Assembly (NCBI GenBank): GCA_030055515.1
Contig: JASFYI010000001.1
Location: 62,001-126,000 of the forward strand
Source: Methanolinea sp.
GTDB taxonomy: Archaea; Halobacteriota; Methanomicrobia; Methanomicrobiales; Methanospirillaceae
Direction of reading: 5' to 3'
Length of the DNA: 64,000 nucleotides
Part shown: one piece after another, positions 55,872 through 63,408 of the stretch
Numbering within the stretch: position 1 is the stretch's first letter
How the letters are laid out: each line of letters opens with the position of its first letter
Translations under genes and position numbers: made by a program
Notes under the pieces: model-generated
What the model saw: the letters and a program-made list of their open reading frames with translations, nothing else
The model's database searches: none
Told to the model about the DNA's origin: nothing

Positions 55872-56660
55872 TCAGAGGCGGATTCCCCGCGGCCAGCCCG
55901 CGGGCGATCCCACGTTCGTCGCGACCGTGATCTCGAGCCCGTGGGAGAACAGCCCCGCCCCCTCCCTCGCGCACGCGAGCGCCTTCTCCGGCGTGTTGTT
56001 CACCTCGCTTAAGTGCGCGAGCATGACGGAGTGGAGGTGCGCGCAGAGGCCATTGATGCATGCCGCCGCGTCGTTGTTCGAGAGGTGGCCGCGCTTGGAC
56101 CTTATCCGCCGCTTGAGCGACTCGGGGTAGGGCCCGTCCTTGAGCATCCGGGGGCAGTGGTTGCTCTCGAGGACGAGCCCGTCGGCGGCCGAGAGGATCT
56201 CCCTCATCCTGTCCGTCACGGTGCCCGTGTCGGTGCAGCAGGCGAGGACAACATCCCCTTCCCGGATGAGGAACCCGCAGGGCTCGCGCGCGTCGTGGGA
56301 GACGGGAAAGGCCGATATCGAGAAGTCCCCCACGGAAAAGACCTCCCCGTAATCGACCTTGACGGCGCGCACGGGGTCGCGACGCCGCCCGCCCGCGTCG
56401 AGGAGGTCGATGAGCGTGCCACCCGTCGCGTAGACGGGGATGCGGAGCTCGCGGGCGAGGGGCATGACCGCGGCGACGTGATCCACGTGCTCGTGGGTGA
56501 CGAGTATCGCGGAGATACCCTCCGCGCTCTTTCCCGCGGCGTGGAGCCGCGCGAGGATCTCCCGGCGCGTGAGGCCCGCGTCGACGAGGAGGGCGGTGGT
56601 ATCCCCCTCGACGAGGAGGCAGTTCCCCTTACTCCCGCTCGCAAGGGAGGTGCAGCGCAT
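55872..56660 (-). CDS. Metallo-beta-lactamase fold hydrolase (YycJ/WalJ-like)
   Basis: The 262-residue MBL-fold protein starts MRCTSLASGSKGNCLLVEGDTT, the typical SLASGSKGN of the YycJ/PhnP-like group. The zinc motif THEHVDH lies near residues 58-64, with further ligands in FPVSHDAREPCGF, CCTDTG, LESNH and HLSNNDA. HLSEVNNTPEKAL is characteristic of YycJ. These are probable phosphodiesterases or exonucleases; substrate unknown. The ATG at 56660 is preferred over 56687. Confidence 0.87.
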   Translation of the reverse strand: MRCTSLASGSKGNCLLVEGDTTALLVDAGLTRREILARLHAAGKSAEGISAILVTHEHVDHVAAVMPLARELRIPVYATGGTLIDLLDAGGRRRDPVRAVKVDYGEVFSVGDFSISAFPVSHDAREPCGFLIREGDVVLACCTDTGTVTDRMREILSAADGLVLESNHCPRMLKDGPYPESLKRRIRSKRGHLSNNDAAACINGLCAHLHSVMLAHLSEVNNTPEKALACAREGAGLFSHGLEITVATNVGSPAGWPRGIRL

Positions 56661-56734
56661 CGCAGGTGTATGGGAGCTTCCCGGCATTAAAATCCGCGGG
56701 TGTGCCCCTTACGCGGGGCGGGAGGGCCACGGGT

Positions 56735-57844
56735 TCATCCGTTCCTTTCCGAATCCTCGTCACTCCCGGGGGCGGGCACGACGTGGACGGCGTTTGCCTT
56801 GAAAGAGACGGAAACGACCTTTCCCGCGGAGAGTCCGAGCTCGCTGCAGGACTGGCGCGTGACGAGGGCAGCGATAGGGATCCCGGCGTCCAGTGCCAGT
56901 CTCGCGTTGGGACCGCACGCGACGACGCGGGTGATCGTGGCCGGGAGGACGTTCCGCGCGCTGCTCCGCCCTCCGTCCGCCCCCGTCGAGACAGTGACAT
57001 CTGCCGCGCGCAGGAAGAGGTGCACGCGTGTCCCCGGCGGAAATTCGCAGGGTGCGTGGACGTGGACGCCCGAGACGTCGATCCTCGCGAGTCCCCCCTC
57101 GTTCCCCACCACCACCCCCGCGAAGATATTCTCTATCCCGACCATGCGGGCCACCTCCCGGGATCCCGGCCGCGAGAAGACCTGGAAGGGATCCCCTAGC
57201 TCGCGCATCTTCCTCCCGAGGACGACGCCCACGCGCGTCGCGAGCCTCTGTCCCTGTGCCATGTCGTGGGTGGAGAAGATGACAGTCGTGTTCTCCTCGC
57301 GGTTGAGGGTAGAGATCAGGTCCTCGATCTCCTCGGTCGCGACGGGGTCGAGGTTGGCGGTCGGCTCGTCGAGGAGGAGGAGCCGCGGCCGCGGCGCGAT
57401 TGCCCGCGCGATGGCCACGCGCTGGAGTTCTCCCCCCGAGAGCGAGGCCGCACTCGCCCTCTCCAGGCCACGGAGCCCCACGAGCGCGAGGACTTCCGAG
57501 ACCCTCCGGGAGATCTCGGCCGGGGGGTAACCCCTGAATTTCAGGCCGAGCGCGACGTTCTCGTGCACGCTCCCCCGCAGGACGGAGGGTTTCTGGAAGA
57601 CCATCCCCATCTGGCGGCGGAGGAAGACGCGTTCCTGCTCGGGGACCCGCGTGTCCCTGCCCATGAACGTGATCCTCCCCGCGGTGGGATCCTCGAGCAT
57701 CGCGATCAACCGCAGGATGGTCGTCTTCCCCGTCCCGCTCGGGCCGATGAGCGCGAAGATCTCCCCCTCGTCCACGCCGAACGAGATGCCGTCCAGCACC
57801 TCCCTCTCGCCGTACCTCTTCGAGACGTTCTCGAACGCGATCAT
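56735..57844 (-). CDS. tupC: Tungstate ABC transporter, ATP-binding protein
   Basis: The 369-residue ATPase has Walker A GPSGTGKTT at residues 34-42, the Q-loop VFQKPSVLRGSV, signature LSGGELQR near 136, and Walker B LLLLDEPTANLD near 155. The H-loop is FSTHDMAQGQ. Residues about 245-350 form a C-terminal TOBE/MOP-like regulatory domain (VGNEGGLARIDVSGVHVHAP; LPATITRVVACGPNARLALDAGIPIAALVTRQSCSELGL), typical of oxyanion transporters. Overlaps tupB by 4 bases. Confidence 0.92.
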   Translation of the reverse strand: MIAFENVSKRYGEREVLDGISFGVDEGEIFALIGPSGTGKTTILRLIAMLEDPTAGRITFMGRDTRVPEQERVFLRRQMGMVFQKPSVLRGSVHENVALGLKFRGYPPAEISRRVSEVLALVGLRGLERASAASLSGGELQRVAIARAIAPRPRLLLLDEPTANLDPVATEEIEDLISTLNREENTTVIFSTHDMAQGQRLATRVGVVLGRKMRELGDPFQVFSRPGSREVARMVGIENIFAGVVVGNEGGLARIDVSGVHVHAPCEFPPGTRVHLFLRAADVTVSTGADGGRSSARNVLPATITRVVACGPNARLALDAGIPIAALVTRQSCSELGLSAGKVVSVSFKANAVHVVPAPGSDEDSERNG

Positions 57845-58533
57845 CCTTTCCGCTCCTGGAAGAAGGAGAGGGCGAGCGTCACGGCCAGGGAGATCCAAAG
57901 GAGGATGATGCCGAGCGCGATGGAGAGCGCGATGTTCCCGGCCGAGGTCTCGAGCGCGATTGCCGTCGTGAGGACGCGGGTGTACCCGCGGATGTTCCCG
58001 CCGATGATCATGGCAACCCCCACCTCCGAGATCGCGCGCCCGAATCCGAGGATGACTCCGCCGACGATCGCGTACCGGGCCTCCCCGAGGAGCGTCATGG
58101 TCGCCTGGAGTCTCGTTGCCCCCATCGCGCGGATCTCGTCCGAAAGGGACCTTTTCACCCCGGAGAGCGCGAGGACCGTCATCCCGAGGAGGACGGGGAC
58201 GATGAGGATCGCCTGGCCCACCACCATGCCCGCGGGTGTGAACAGGAGGCCGAGGAACCCGAAAGGCCCCGACCGGGAGAGGAGCAGGAAGACGAACAGG
58301 CCGACCACGACCGTCGGGAGGGCGTAGAGCGCCTGGATCACCGTCACGATGCCGCGCTTCCCCCGGAACTCCGAGAAGTGCAGGAGCCCGCCGGCGGGGA
58401 CCGCGACGAGGGCCGCGATGGCGGTCGCCGCGAGGGATATCCCGAGCGACCGCCCCGTGATCTCGACGATCTCCGGGTCGAGGGTGACGATCAGGCGGAA
58501 TGCCTCGGTGCACCCCTCGAGTATCTCGTTCAT
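57841..58533 (-). CDS. tupB: Tungstate ABC transporter, permease
   Basis: The 230-residue permease has about five to six transmembrane helices. The ABC inner-membrane signature is seen in MGATRLQATMTLLGEARYAIVGGVILGFGRAISEVGVAMIIGGNI (EAA loop). AVPAGGLLHFSEFRGKRGIV and YALPTVVVGLFVFLLLSRSGPFG are characteristic of TupB/WtpB-type permeases. It forms the channel for tungstate uptake. Lies 24 bases after tupA and overlaps tupC by 4 bases. Confidence 0.92.
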   Translation of the reverse strand: MNEILEGCTEAFRLIVTLDPEIVEITGRSLGISLAATAIAALVAVPAGGLLHFSEFRGKRGIVTVIQALYALPTVVVGLFVFLLLSRSGPFGFLGLLFTPAGMVVGQAILIVPVLLGMTVLALSGVKRSLSDEIRAMGATRLQATMTLLGEARYAIVGGVILGFGRAISEVGVAMIIGGNIRGYTRVLTTAIALETSAGNIALSIALGIILLWISLAVTLALSFFQERKG

Positions 58534-58557
58534 GGGTGTCTCCCATTCAGGCGGCCC

Positions 58558-59532
58558 TCACGCGGGGCGCGGCGGCGTGCCCGGCGGGGATGCAGGCCCC
58601 GCGCAATCGCACCCAAGTTCCCCGCACCTGTCTCCCACGAGGGAAAAAAGGTTCGTCCCGTACTCTTCCAGCCCGTATTCCCCGATCTTTTCCTGGATCT
58701 CCGGGGAGAGGAGGAAATGTGCAAATTCCTCTGCCATCCTCTGCCTCTCCGGCGACCCGTTCCTCGGGGTGACCGTGATGACGCTGTACACGTTGGCCGG
58801 GATGTCCGCCCCCTCCACGAGCGGGACGAGGTTTCCCCTCCCGCGGAACACGAGGAACGTGGCCGTGTCCGAGAGGGTGTACGCCCCCTTCTCCGCCGCG
58901 AGCTGGAGGGTCTCTCCCATCCCCCTCCCGGTCTCCACGTACCACGGCCCCGATCTTCGTATTTCGTTCGTGTAGTTATATCCTGCAGATTCCCAGATGG
59001 ATTTTTCCACGGTGTGGGTCCCGGACCCGTCCCCCCGCGAGACGAATGTGACGCCCGGACGGCCTGCCATGCCCGCCGCCGCGATCCTCCTGAAGGCCTC
59101 GGTCGCACCCGCGCCGCGGATGCCTGCCGGGTCTCCCACGGGTCCGGCAATGACAAACCGGTTATACGCGAAGCAGCGGCGGGAGGTCCCGTGGCCCGCC
59201 GCGATGAATGCCCTCTCCTCCTCCGGGGAGTGCACGATGATCACGTCGCAGTCACCCCTCCTCGCGAGCTCGAATGCCTTTCCCGTCCCCTGCGAGGTGA
59301 CGAGGAGGTCGATCCCGTGCCGCTCCTCGAAGAGGGGTTCGAGGACGTCAAGGAGGCCGGAGTCGTACATGCTCGTGGTCGTGGCGAGGACGAGCCGAGG
59401 GGAGCCGTGGGACGGTTGCGCAGGCCCCCGGTCCACGGCAACGCACCCGCCGAGGAGCAGGAAGGCGAAGAGGGACGCGAACGCGAGCGCGTGGAGGGCG
59501 TGGCACCCGTCCCCGGGAGGCGAAATGTCCAT
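58558..59532 (-). CDS. tupA: Tungstate ABC transporter, substrate-binding lipoprotein
   Basis: The 324-residue protein has a lipoprotein signal (FASLFAFLLLGGC, Cys near residue 30). The mature part begins RLVLATTTSMYDSGLLDVLEPLFEERHGI, the TupA signature TTTSxYDTGLLD. VTSQGTGKAFELARRGDCDVIIVHSPEEE and SRGDGSGTHTVEKSIWESAG follow. Start 59532 (MDISPPGDG) is preferred over 59565, because the longer start lies inside the operator and before the predicted transcript start. Methanogens need tungsten for formylmethanofuran and formate dehydrogenases. Confidence 0.93.
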   Translation of the reverse strand: MDISPPGDGCHALHALAFASLFAFLLLGGCVAVDRGPAQPSHGSPRLVLATTTSMYDSGLLDVLEPLFEERHGIDLLVTSQGTGKAFELARRGDCDVIIVHSPEEERAFIAAGHGTSRRCFAYNRFVIAGPVGDPAGIRGAGATEAFRRIAAAGMAGRPGVTFVSRGDGSGTHTVEKSIWESAGYNYTNEIRRSGPWYVETGRGMGETLQLAAEKGAYTLSDTATFLVFRGRGNLVPLVEGADIPANVYSVITVTPRNGSPERQRMAEEFAHFLLSPEIQEKIGEYGLEEYGTNLFSLVGDRCGELGCDCAGPASPPGTPPRPA

Positions 59533-59564
59533 GGCACGTACTGCGGCGACCGGGGAGATAATCA

Positions 59565-59592
59565 TTTCCCATTTACAATGGGAAATTTTTAA
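59565..59592 (-). promoter_or_regulatory. tupABC promoter and palindromic operator
   Basis: TTTCCCATT-TAC-AATGGGAAA at 59565-59585 is a perfect 9-bp inverted repeat with a 3-nt centre. Read leftwards, a TATA-like TTAAAAATT (59583-59591) abuts it, so the palindrome lies between the TATA box and the predicted start near 59560. A repressor bound here would block initiation. By context it should sense tungstate or molybdate. Confidence 0.7.
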
Positions 59593-59650
59593 CCGGTTAT
59601 TCTTAACACCGGGCGGGTGCCGGCCGGTGCGCTGCCGGAATTTCCGCGGG

Positions 59651-60205
59651 TCAGGAGACCCGTTGCCTCCTCCACAGCACGATGGAGATCCCCGCGGTCA
59701 GGCCGAGGAACACGGAGGGACCAAAGCCAGGGATGTTTCTCGCGGGGGGTTTCCGGAAAGTGAGCTCCGTGGAACAGACCGCGATGCTGTCGGTGTCCGT
59801 GAGCCGCTCGAGATTCAGGGGAACGTTCACGACGTAAATCCGGTACGTCCCGGGGACGAGGTTGCCGGCGATGAAAGACGTGTCCCAGTCGTAGATGAAC
59901 GATCCGTCCGGGTTGACGAACGCAGAAGTGAAGTATCCTTGGCCCGCCTTGAGATTCACGTTCTCGAGCGTGACGCCGGCCCTGTCGAGGCCGGGTCCCG
60001 TCACGAAGAGGAAGACGGCGAGCAGGTTCTTCCCGTCGGTCGTCCCGTTGATGTGGATGCGATCGCCGATGTGCGCGTCGCGGGGAGTGGCATCGATGGA
60101 TATACCGGCGGTTCCCGCACCCGTGAGGAGAGCGAGGACGAGGAGCGAGAGGATCACCCAGCGGGCCATGCGTTTTCGTAAATATGGGAGGGATGGAGTC
60201 ATCAT
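59651..60205 (-). CDS. Secreted surface protein with PGF-CTERM sorting signal
   Basis: The 184-residue protein has an N-terminal signal segment (KRMARWVILSLLVLALLTGAG). An all-beta domain follows (ISIDATPRDAHIGDRIHINGTTDG; GYFTSAFVNPDGSFIYDWDTSFIAGNLVPGTYRIYVV), as in Methanomicrobiales surface proteins. The C-terminus is PGFGPSVFLGLTAGISIVLWRRQR, matching the archaeal PGF-CTERM motif (PGFG, hydrophobic helix, Arg cluster). Archaeosortase A is known to process such tails, so the protein is likely lipid-anchored. Start could also be 60169 or 60256. Two N-glycosylation-type NGT sites lie in the beta domain. Confidence 0.75.
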   Translation of the reverse strand: MMTPSLPYLRKRMARWVILSLLVLALLTGAGTAGISIDATPRDAHIGDRIHINGTTDGKNLLAVFLFVTGPGLDRAGVTLENVNLKAGQGYFTSAFVNPDGSFIYDWDTSFIAGNLVPGTYRIYVVNVPLNLERLTDTDSIAVCSTELTFRKPPARNIPGFGPSVFLGLTAGISIVLWRRQRVS

Positions 60206-60305
60206 GGTTCTGGTGCCGCCACGCGCCCGTTCCCGGGGAGGTGTGGAAGCGGGCACCCTCTCTCCCCGCGGCCGGAAGCGCGCGCCTCTCCACGGCGTCG
60301 CCGCT

Positions 60306-61610
60306 TCAGAATTCGACGACCATGACCGCCTCTTCCTCCTCCCGGAGTTCCCCCTTGAGGTGTCCCGCGTCGAACCGGTACTGTTCCGAGGGATTGTAGT
60401 CCTCGTAGAGCTCGCACTTGTCGAGGACGTCGATGAACTCCTTGAGGAATATCCGGGGGATCACGTCGACCCTCCCGCCGAACTTCTCGGTCACCCGCGA
60501 GATCATCGCGCGGATGAAGCGGTGCGACACCCTGCTCCGGTCCACGTCCGAGTACGCCTCCCCGTAGATCTCCATCACCTTCAGGGCGACCTGCTCGAGT
60601 TTCCTCGCGTCGAACTTCGCGAGCGCGATCTGGGGCTGGCGCGGGTTCCTGAATCCTTCCTCGGGCTTGACGATGCATATCCTGTCGTAGAGGGGAGGAA
60701 GCGTCCTTATTCCCCTCGGGCCGTCGAAGAACGCGGGCGTGCCCGTGAAGAGGAAGTACGCGTGCGAGAGGTCTCCCCTGTCGAGCGACTCGACGATGGC
60801 CTGGAGCACGTGGTAACTCTTCTCCCGCTGGTTGCGGGGGAGGGACTGCGTCGTCTCGAGCTCGTCGAGGGCGACGGCAAGGCCCTTGTATCCCGCGCTC
60901 ACGATGATCCTCACGAGTCCGCGGAGGAACGTGAATGCAGACGCCTCGTCGATCTCCCCCCGGATCCCGGCCTTCTGCTTGAAGTCCCGGCCCACGTTCG
61001 TCTCCGCGCAGATCCACCCGATCGCGGACTGGGCGGTCTGGAAATCCCCCTCGTTGCCCGCGCGGTAGTACGTGCGGAGCGCGGCGGCAAGCGAGCTGTT
61101 CAGCTCGGATATCCCGGCAAGGGCGGTCTCTATCTCGGCGAGCGTGGCCTTCTCGAGGACATCCTCGGGGATGGTCCTATCGCTCACCCTGAGGATCCTC
61201 TCCTCTATTCCAAAGAGCCACGTGTCGACGATGGACTTGAGCGCGTGCTCTTCCTCGCGGGTCCGGAGGGTTCCGCATATCTGGCGGTAAACCTCCCGGA
61301 ACTTGTGGAGGGGGCAGGTGGGTGAGACCACGACGTGCGCCGTCACGAAGCCCATCTCCCGCGCGATCTCGAGCGACCGGGCGACGAGGAACGTCTTGCC
61401 GCTCCCGTACTCGCCCCTGACGAACTTGAGGTCGCCCCCGCCCTGCGAGACGTAGTCCAGCTGCGCCCTGATCGTGTTCTCCTCCATCTCGAGCCCGACG
61501 GCGATCCGCTCGAGGCCGCTCCCGGGGACAGTCCCCCTCCGCAGGGCATTGATGATGTTCTGGCTCTCGAGCTTCCGGCTCCCCGCCACTTCAGGCACCC
61601 TTGTAGGCAT
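60306..61610 (-). CDS. BrxD-like (DUF2791) P-loop ATPase
   Basis: The 434-residue ATPase resembles the BREX ATP-binding protein BrxD/DUF2791. N-terminal RKLESQNIINALRRGTVPGSGLERIAVG, Walker A GEYGSGKT at residues 66-73, Walker B GLAVALDELETTQ near residue 240, and YFLFTGTPAFFD (sensor-like). The C-terminal part is winged-helix-like (GGRVDVIPRIFLKEFIDVLDKCELYEDY). No other BREX gene (PglX, PglZ, BrxC, BrxL) is visible. The start at 61610 lies inside the TPR gene end (20-bp overlap), so the two products probably work together. Confidence 0.78.
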   Translation of the reverse strand: MPTRVPEVAGSRKLESQNIINALRRGTVPGSGLERIAVGLEMEENTIRAQLDYVSQGGGDLKFVRGEYGSGKTFLVARSLEIAREMGFVTAHVVVSPTCPLHKFREVYRQICGTLRTREEEHALKSIVDTWLFGIEERILRVSDRTIPEDVLEKATLAEIETALAGISELNSSLAAALRTYYRAGNEGDFQTAQSAIGWICAETNVGRDFKQKAGIRGEIDEASAFTFLRGLVRIIVSAGYKGLAVALDELETTQSLPRNQREKSYHVLQAIVESLDRGDLSHAYFLFTGTPAFFDGPRGIRTLPPLYDRICIVKPEEGFRNPRQPQIALAKFDARKLEQVALKVMEIYGEAYSDVDRSRVSHRFIRAMISRVTEKFGGRVDVIPRIFLKEFIDVLDKCELYEDYNPSEQYRFDAGHLKGELREEEEAVMVVEF

Positions 61611-63408
61611 ATATCTCCCCGTTCTTTCCAAATCCTCTCTTCTCTATCAGTACGACCCCTTTACTTGACATTTTCTGCACGAGCCGGTTGACCATCCCCG
61701 CGACCCTCCGCGAGCCGAGCAGTGCCCGCAGCTCCATCTCGCTCGCCTGCCCGCGGTCCCTGAGGAACTCGATTATTTTCCTCTCGTTCTCGTCGAGGTC
61801 AAGCCCCGCGAGGAGGGCATCGGGGGACTCGGCGGGAACGTGCCCGCCCTGCAGCGTGCCCTTCAGGACAGGGACCTCGGAGAGGGCCTTCTCCTTGCAT
61901 TCCGAAAGGAGGGCGAGGAAATCTCCCGGCCTCACATCCCTTGCCCACGCGGGGACGACGTCCAACCCTGACAGGCATGCCCTCTTGCACGACAGCCAGT
62001 CCCGCTGCGCGAGCGCGAGCGTCCCGGAGAGCAGGTGGAGCGCCGCGAGGAGTTCCAGCCCCCTCGAGGGGAGAACCTCGGAGAATCCATCAAGCTTTGT
62101 CCTGAGAGCCTCTAGCAGCCTCGGCATCCGGAGGAGGGCCTCCCTCTGCCCGAGCGAGAACTCCGCGATTCGCACGAGATCCTGAACCTTCCTCGCGGAA
62201 GAAACGACGTGCATCATGACCTTCTCGGCCTCCCTCACGTCGCCGCCCGCCGCGCAGAACCGGGCGTAGTGCGGGCCCCCCTCGAGGGAATCGCTCCTGT
62301 ACGCCCTGTAGTACCATGCCCGCGCCTCCTTCAGGTCCCCCGCCTCCTCGTAGAACTGCGCGACCGAAAGGAGCGAGAACGGGTCAGTCCTCATCGCGAG
62401 CGCCTCGCGCAGGATGCGCTCGGCATCCCCGTGCGGGAAGTACGTCTGCAGGAATACCCTGAATGCGCGGAGGATCTCCCTCGCGAGGGCGGGATCTTCC
62501 ATCGAGTCGAGTTCCTGCTCGAGGAGGCTCCTGTAGCAATCCCGGGCCTCTTCCCGCCGCTGCGCGAGAGCGAGGAGCCCGCACCCGGTGAGGCGGAACC
62601 TCCCTTCAGGCATTCTTTCCGAGAGCAGGGGGCCGAGCGCGGAGAGAGCCCTCCCGTAATCCCCGCCCTCTTTCAGGAAGAGAACGTAATCGTGCCGTAG
62701 ATCCCTGTCTCCCGTCAGCTCCACGAGCCGGGGGTACTCCTCGCCCGCCCTCTCCCTGTCGACGCGCGCGAGCGCTCCCATGGAGAGCCTCGCGTAGAGG
62801 GGATCGCGGGTCTTCTCGAACAGGTCGCGCGCGCACTCCGCGGCCTCCCTGAACTTCCCGCACGCGGAGAGGATGGAGACGTACACGTCGTCGGGAGGGA
62901 GCCTGCCCCCCGGGGCACCCTCCCACGCCACGAGTGCCTCGGCCGGCCTCCCGGCGAGGAAGAGGGCCACCGAGAGCTGGCGCGCGTCGTCCGGCCTATG
63001 GGACTGCGAGAGGAGGTGCGAGTAGGCCGGGATTGCCTTCCATGGATCGCCTGACCGGAGGACGTACGCCGCGAAGTTCCGCAGGGCATCGGTGTTCCCA
63101 GGGTCGAGCGCGACTGCCCGCGCGTACTCGGCGAGTGCGCCCTCTTCCCCCCTCGCCTCGAGGATGCGCCCGAGGTAGCCGTGCACGTGCGATGCACCGG
63201 GGAGGATGTGGGCGAGGTCGCGGAAGTGCGCCTCTGCCTCCTCGAGCCTCCCGAGATGAAAGAGGTTGGCGGCGAGGAGGACCGCGACCGAGGGGTCGCC
63301 CCGGCCCTCCCCTAGCTCCCTGCAGACCGCGAGAGACCGCTCGTACTCGCCGCGCTCAAAGAGGGTGAACGCCTCCTCCCTGCGGGTTTCCCGGTCCTCC
63401 GCGGTCAA
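61591..63408 (-). CDS. TPR-repeat protein with C-terminal winged-helix domain
   Basis: The 605-residue protein starts with TTG at 63408, overlapping the GT2 stop as TTGA. Tandem TPR-like helix pairs fill residues 1-520 (EEAFTLFERGEYERSLAVCRELG; AANLFHLGRLEEAEAHFRDLA; YLGRILEARGEEGALAEYARAVALDPGNTDALRN; AQFYEEAGDLKEARAWYYRAY). The last 70 residues (ENERKIIEFLRDRGQASEMELRALLGSRRVAGMVNRLVQKMSSKGVVLIEKRGFGK) form a MarR/TrmB-like winged helix. A frame running on to the window edge is antisense-like to GT2 and is rejected. It likely scaffolds or targets the downstream ATPase. Confidence 0.82.
   Translation of the reverse strand: MTAEDRETRREEAFTLFERGEYERSLAVCRELGEGRGDPSVAVLLAANLFHLGRLEEAEAHFRDLAHILPGASHVHGYLGRILEARGEEGALAEYARAVALDPGNTDALRNFAAYVLRSGDPWKAIPAYSHLLSQSHRPDDARQLSVALFLAGRPAEALVAWEGAPGGRLPPDDVYVSILSACGKFREAAECARDLFEKTRDPLYARLSMGALARVDRERAGEEYPRLVELTGDRDLRHDYVLFLKEGGDYGRALSALGPLLSERMPEGRFRLTGCGLLALAQRREEARDCYRSLLEQELDSMEDPALAREILRAFRVFLQTYFPHGDAERILREALAMRTDPFSLLSVAQFYEEAGDLKEARAWYYRAYRSDSLEGGPHYARFCAAGGDVREAEKVMMHVVSSARKVQDLVRIAEFSLGQREALLRMPRLLEALRTKLDGFSEVLPSRGLELLAALHLLSGTLALAQRDWLSCKRACLSGLDVVPAWARDVRPGDFLALLSECKEKALSEVPVLKGTLQGGHVPAESPDALLAGLDLDENERKIIEFLRDRGQASEMELRALLGSRRVAGMVNRLVQKMSSKGVVLIEKRGFGKNGEIYAYKGA

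Noticed and set aside
56735-58546. Continuous 603-codon minus frame that would fuse a tupB-region product to TupC
   Set aside because: The part upstream of 57844 is a shifted reading of tupB. The true permease frame is 57841-58533 and TupC has its own ATG.
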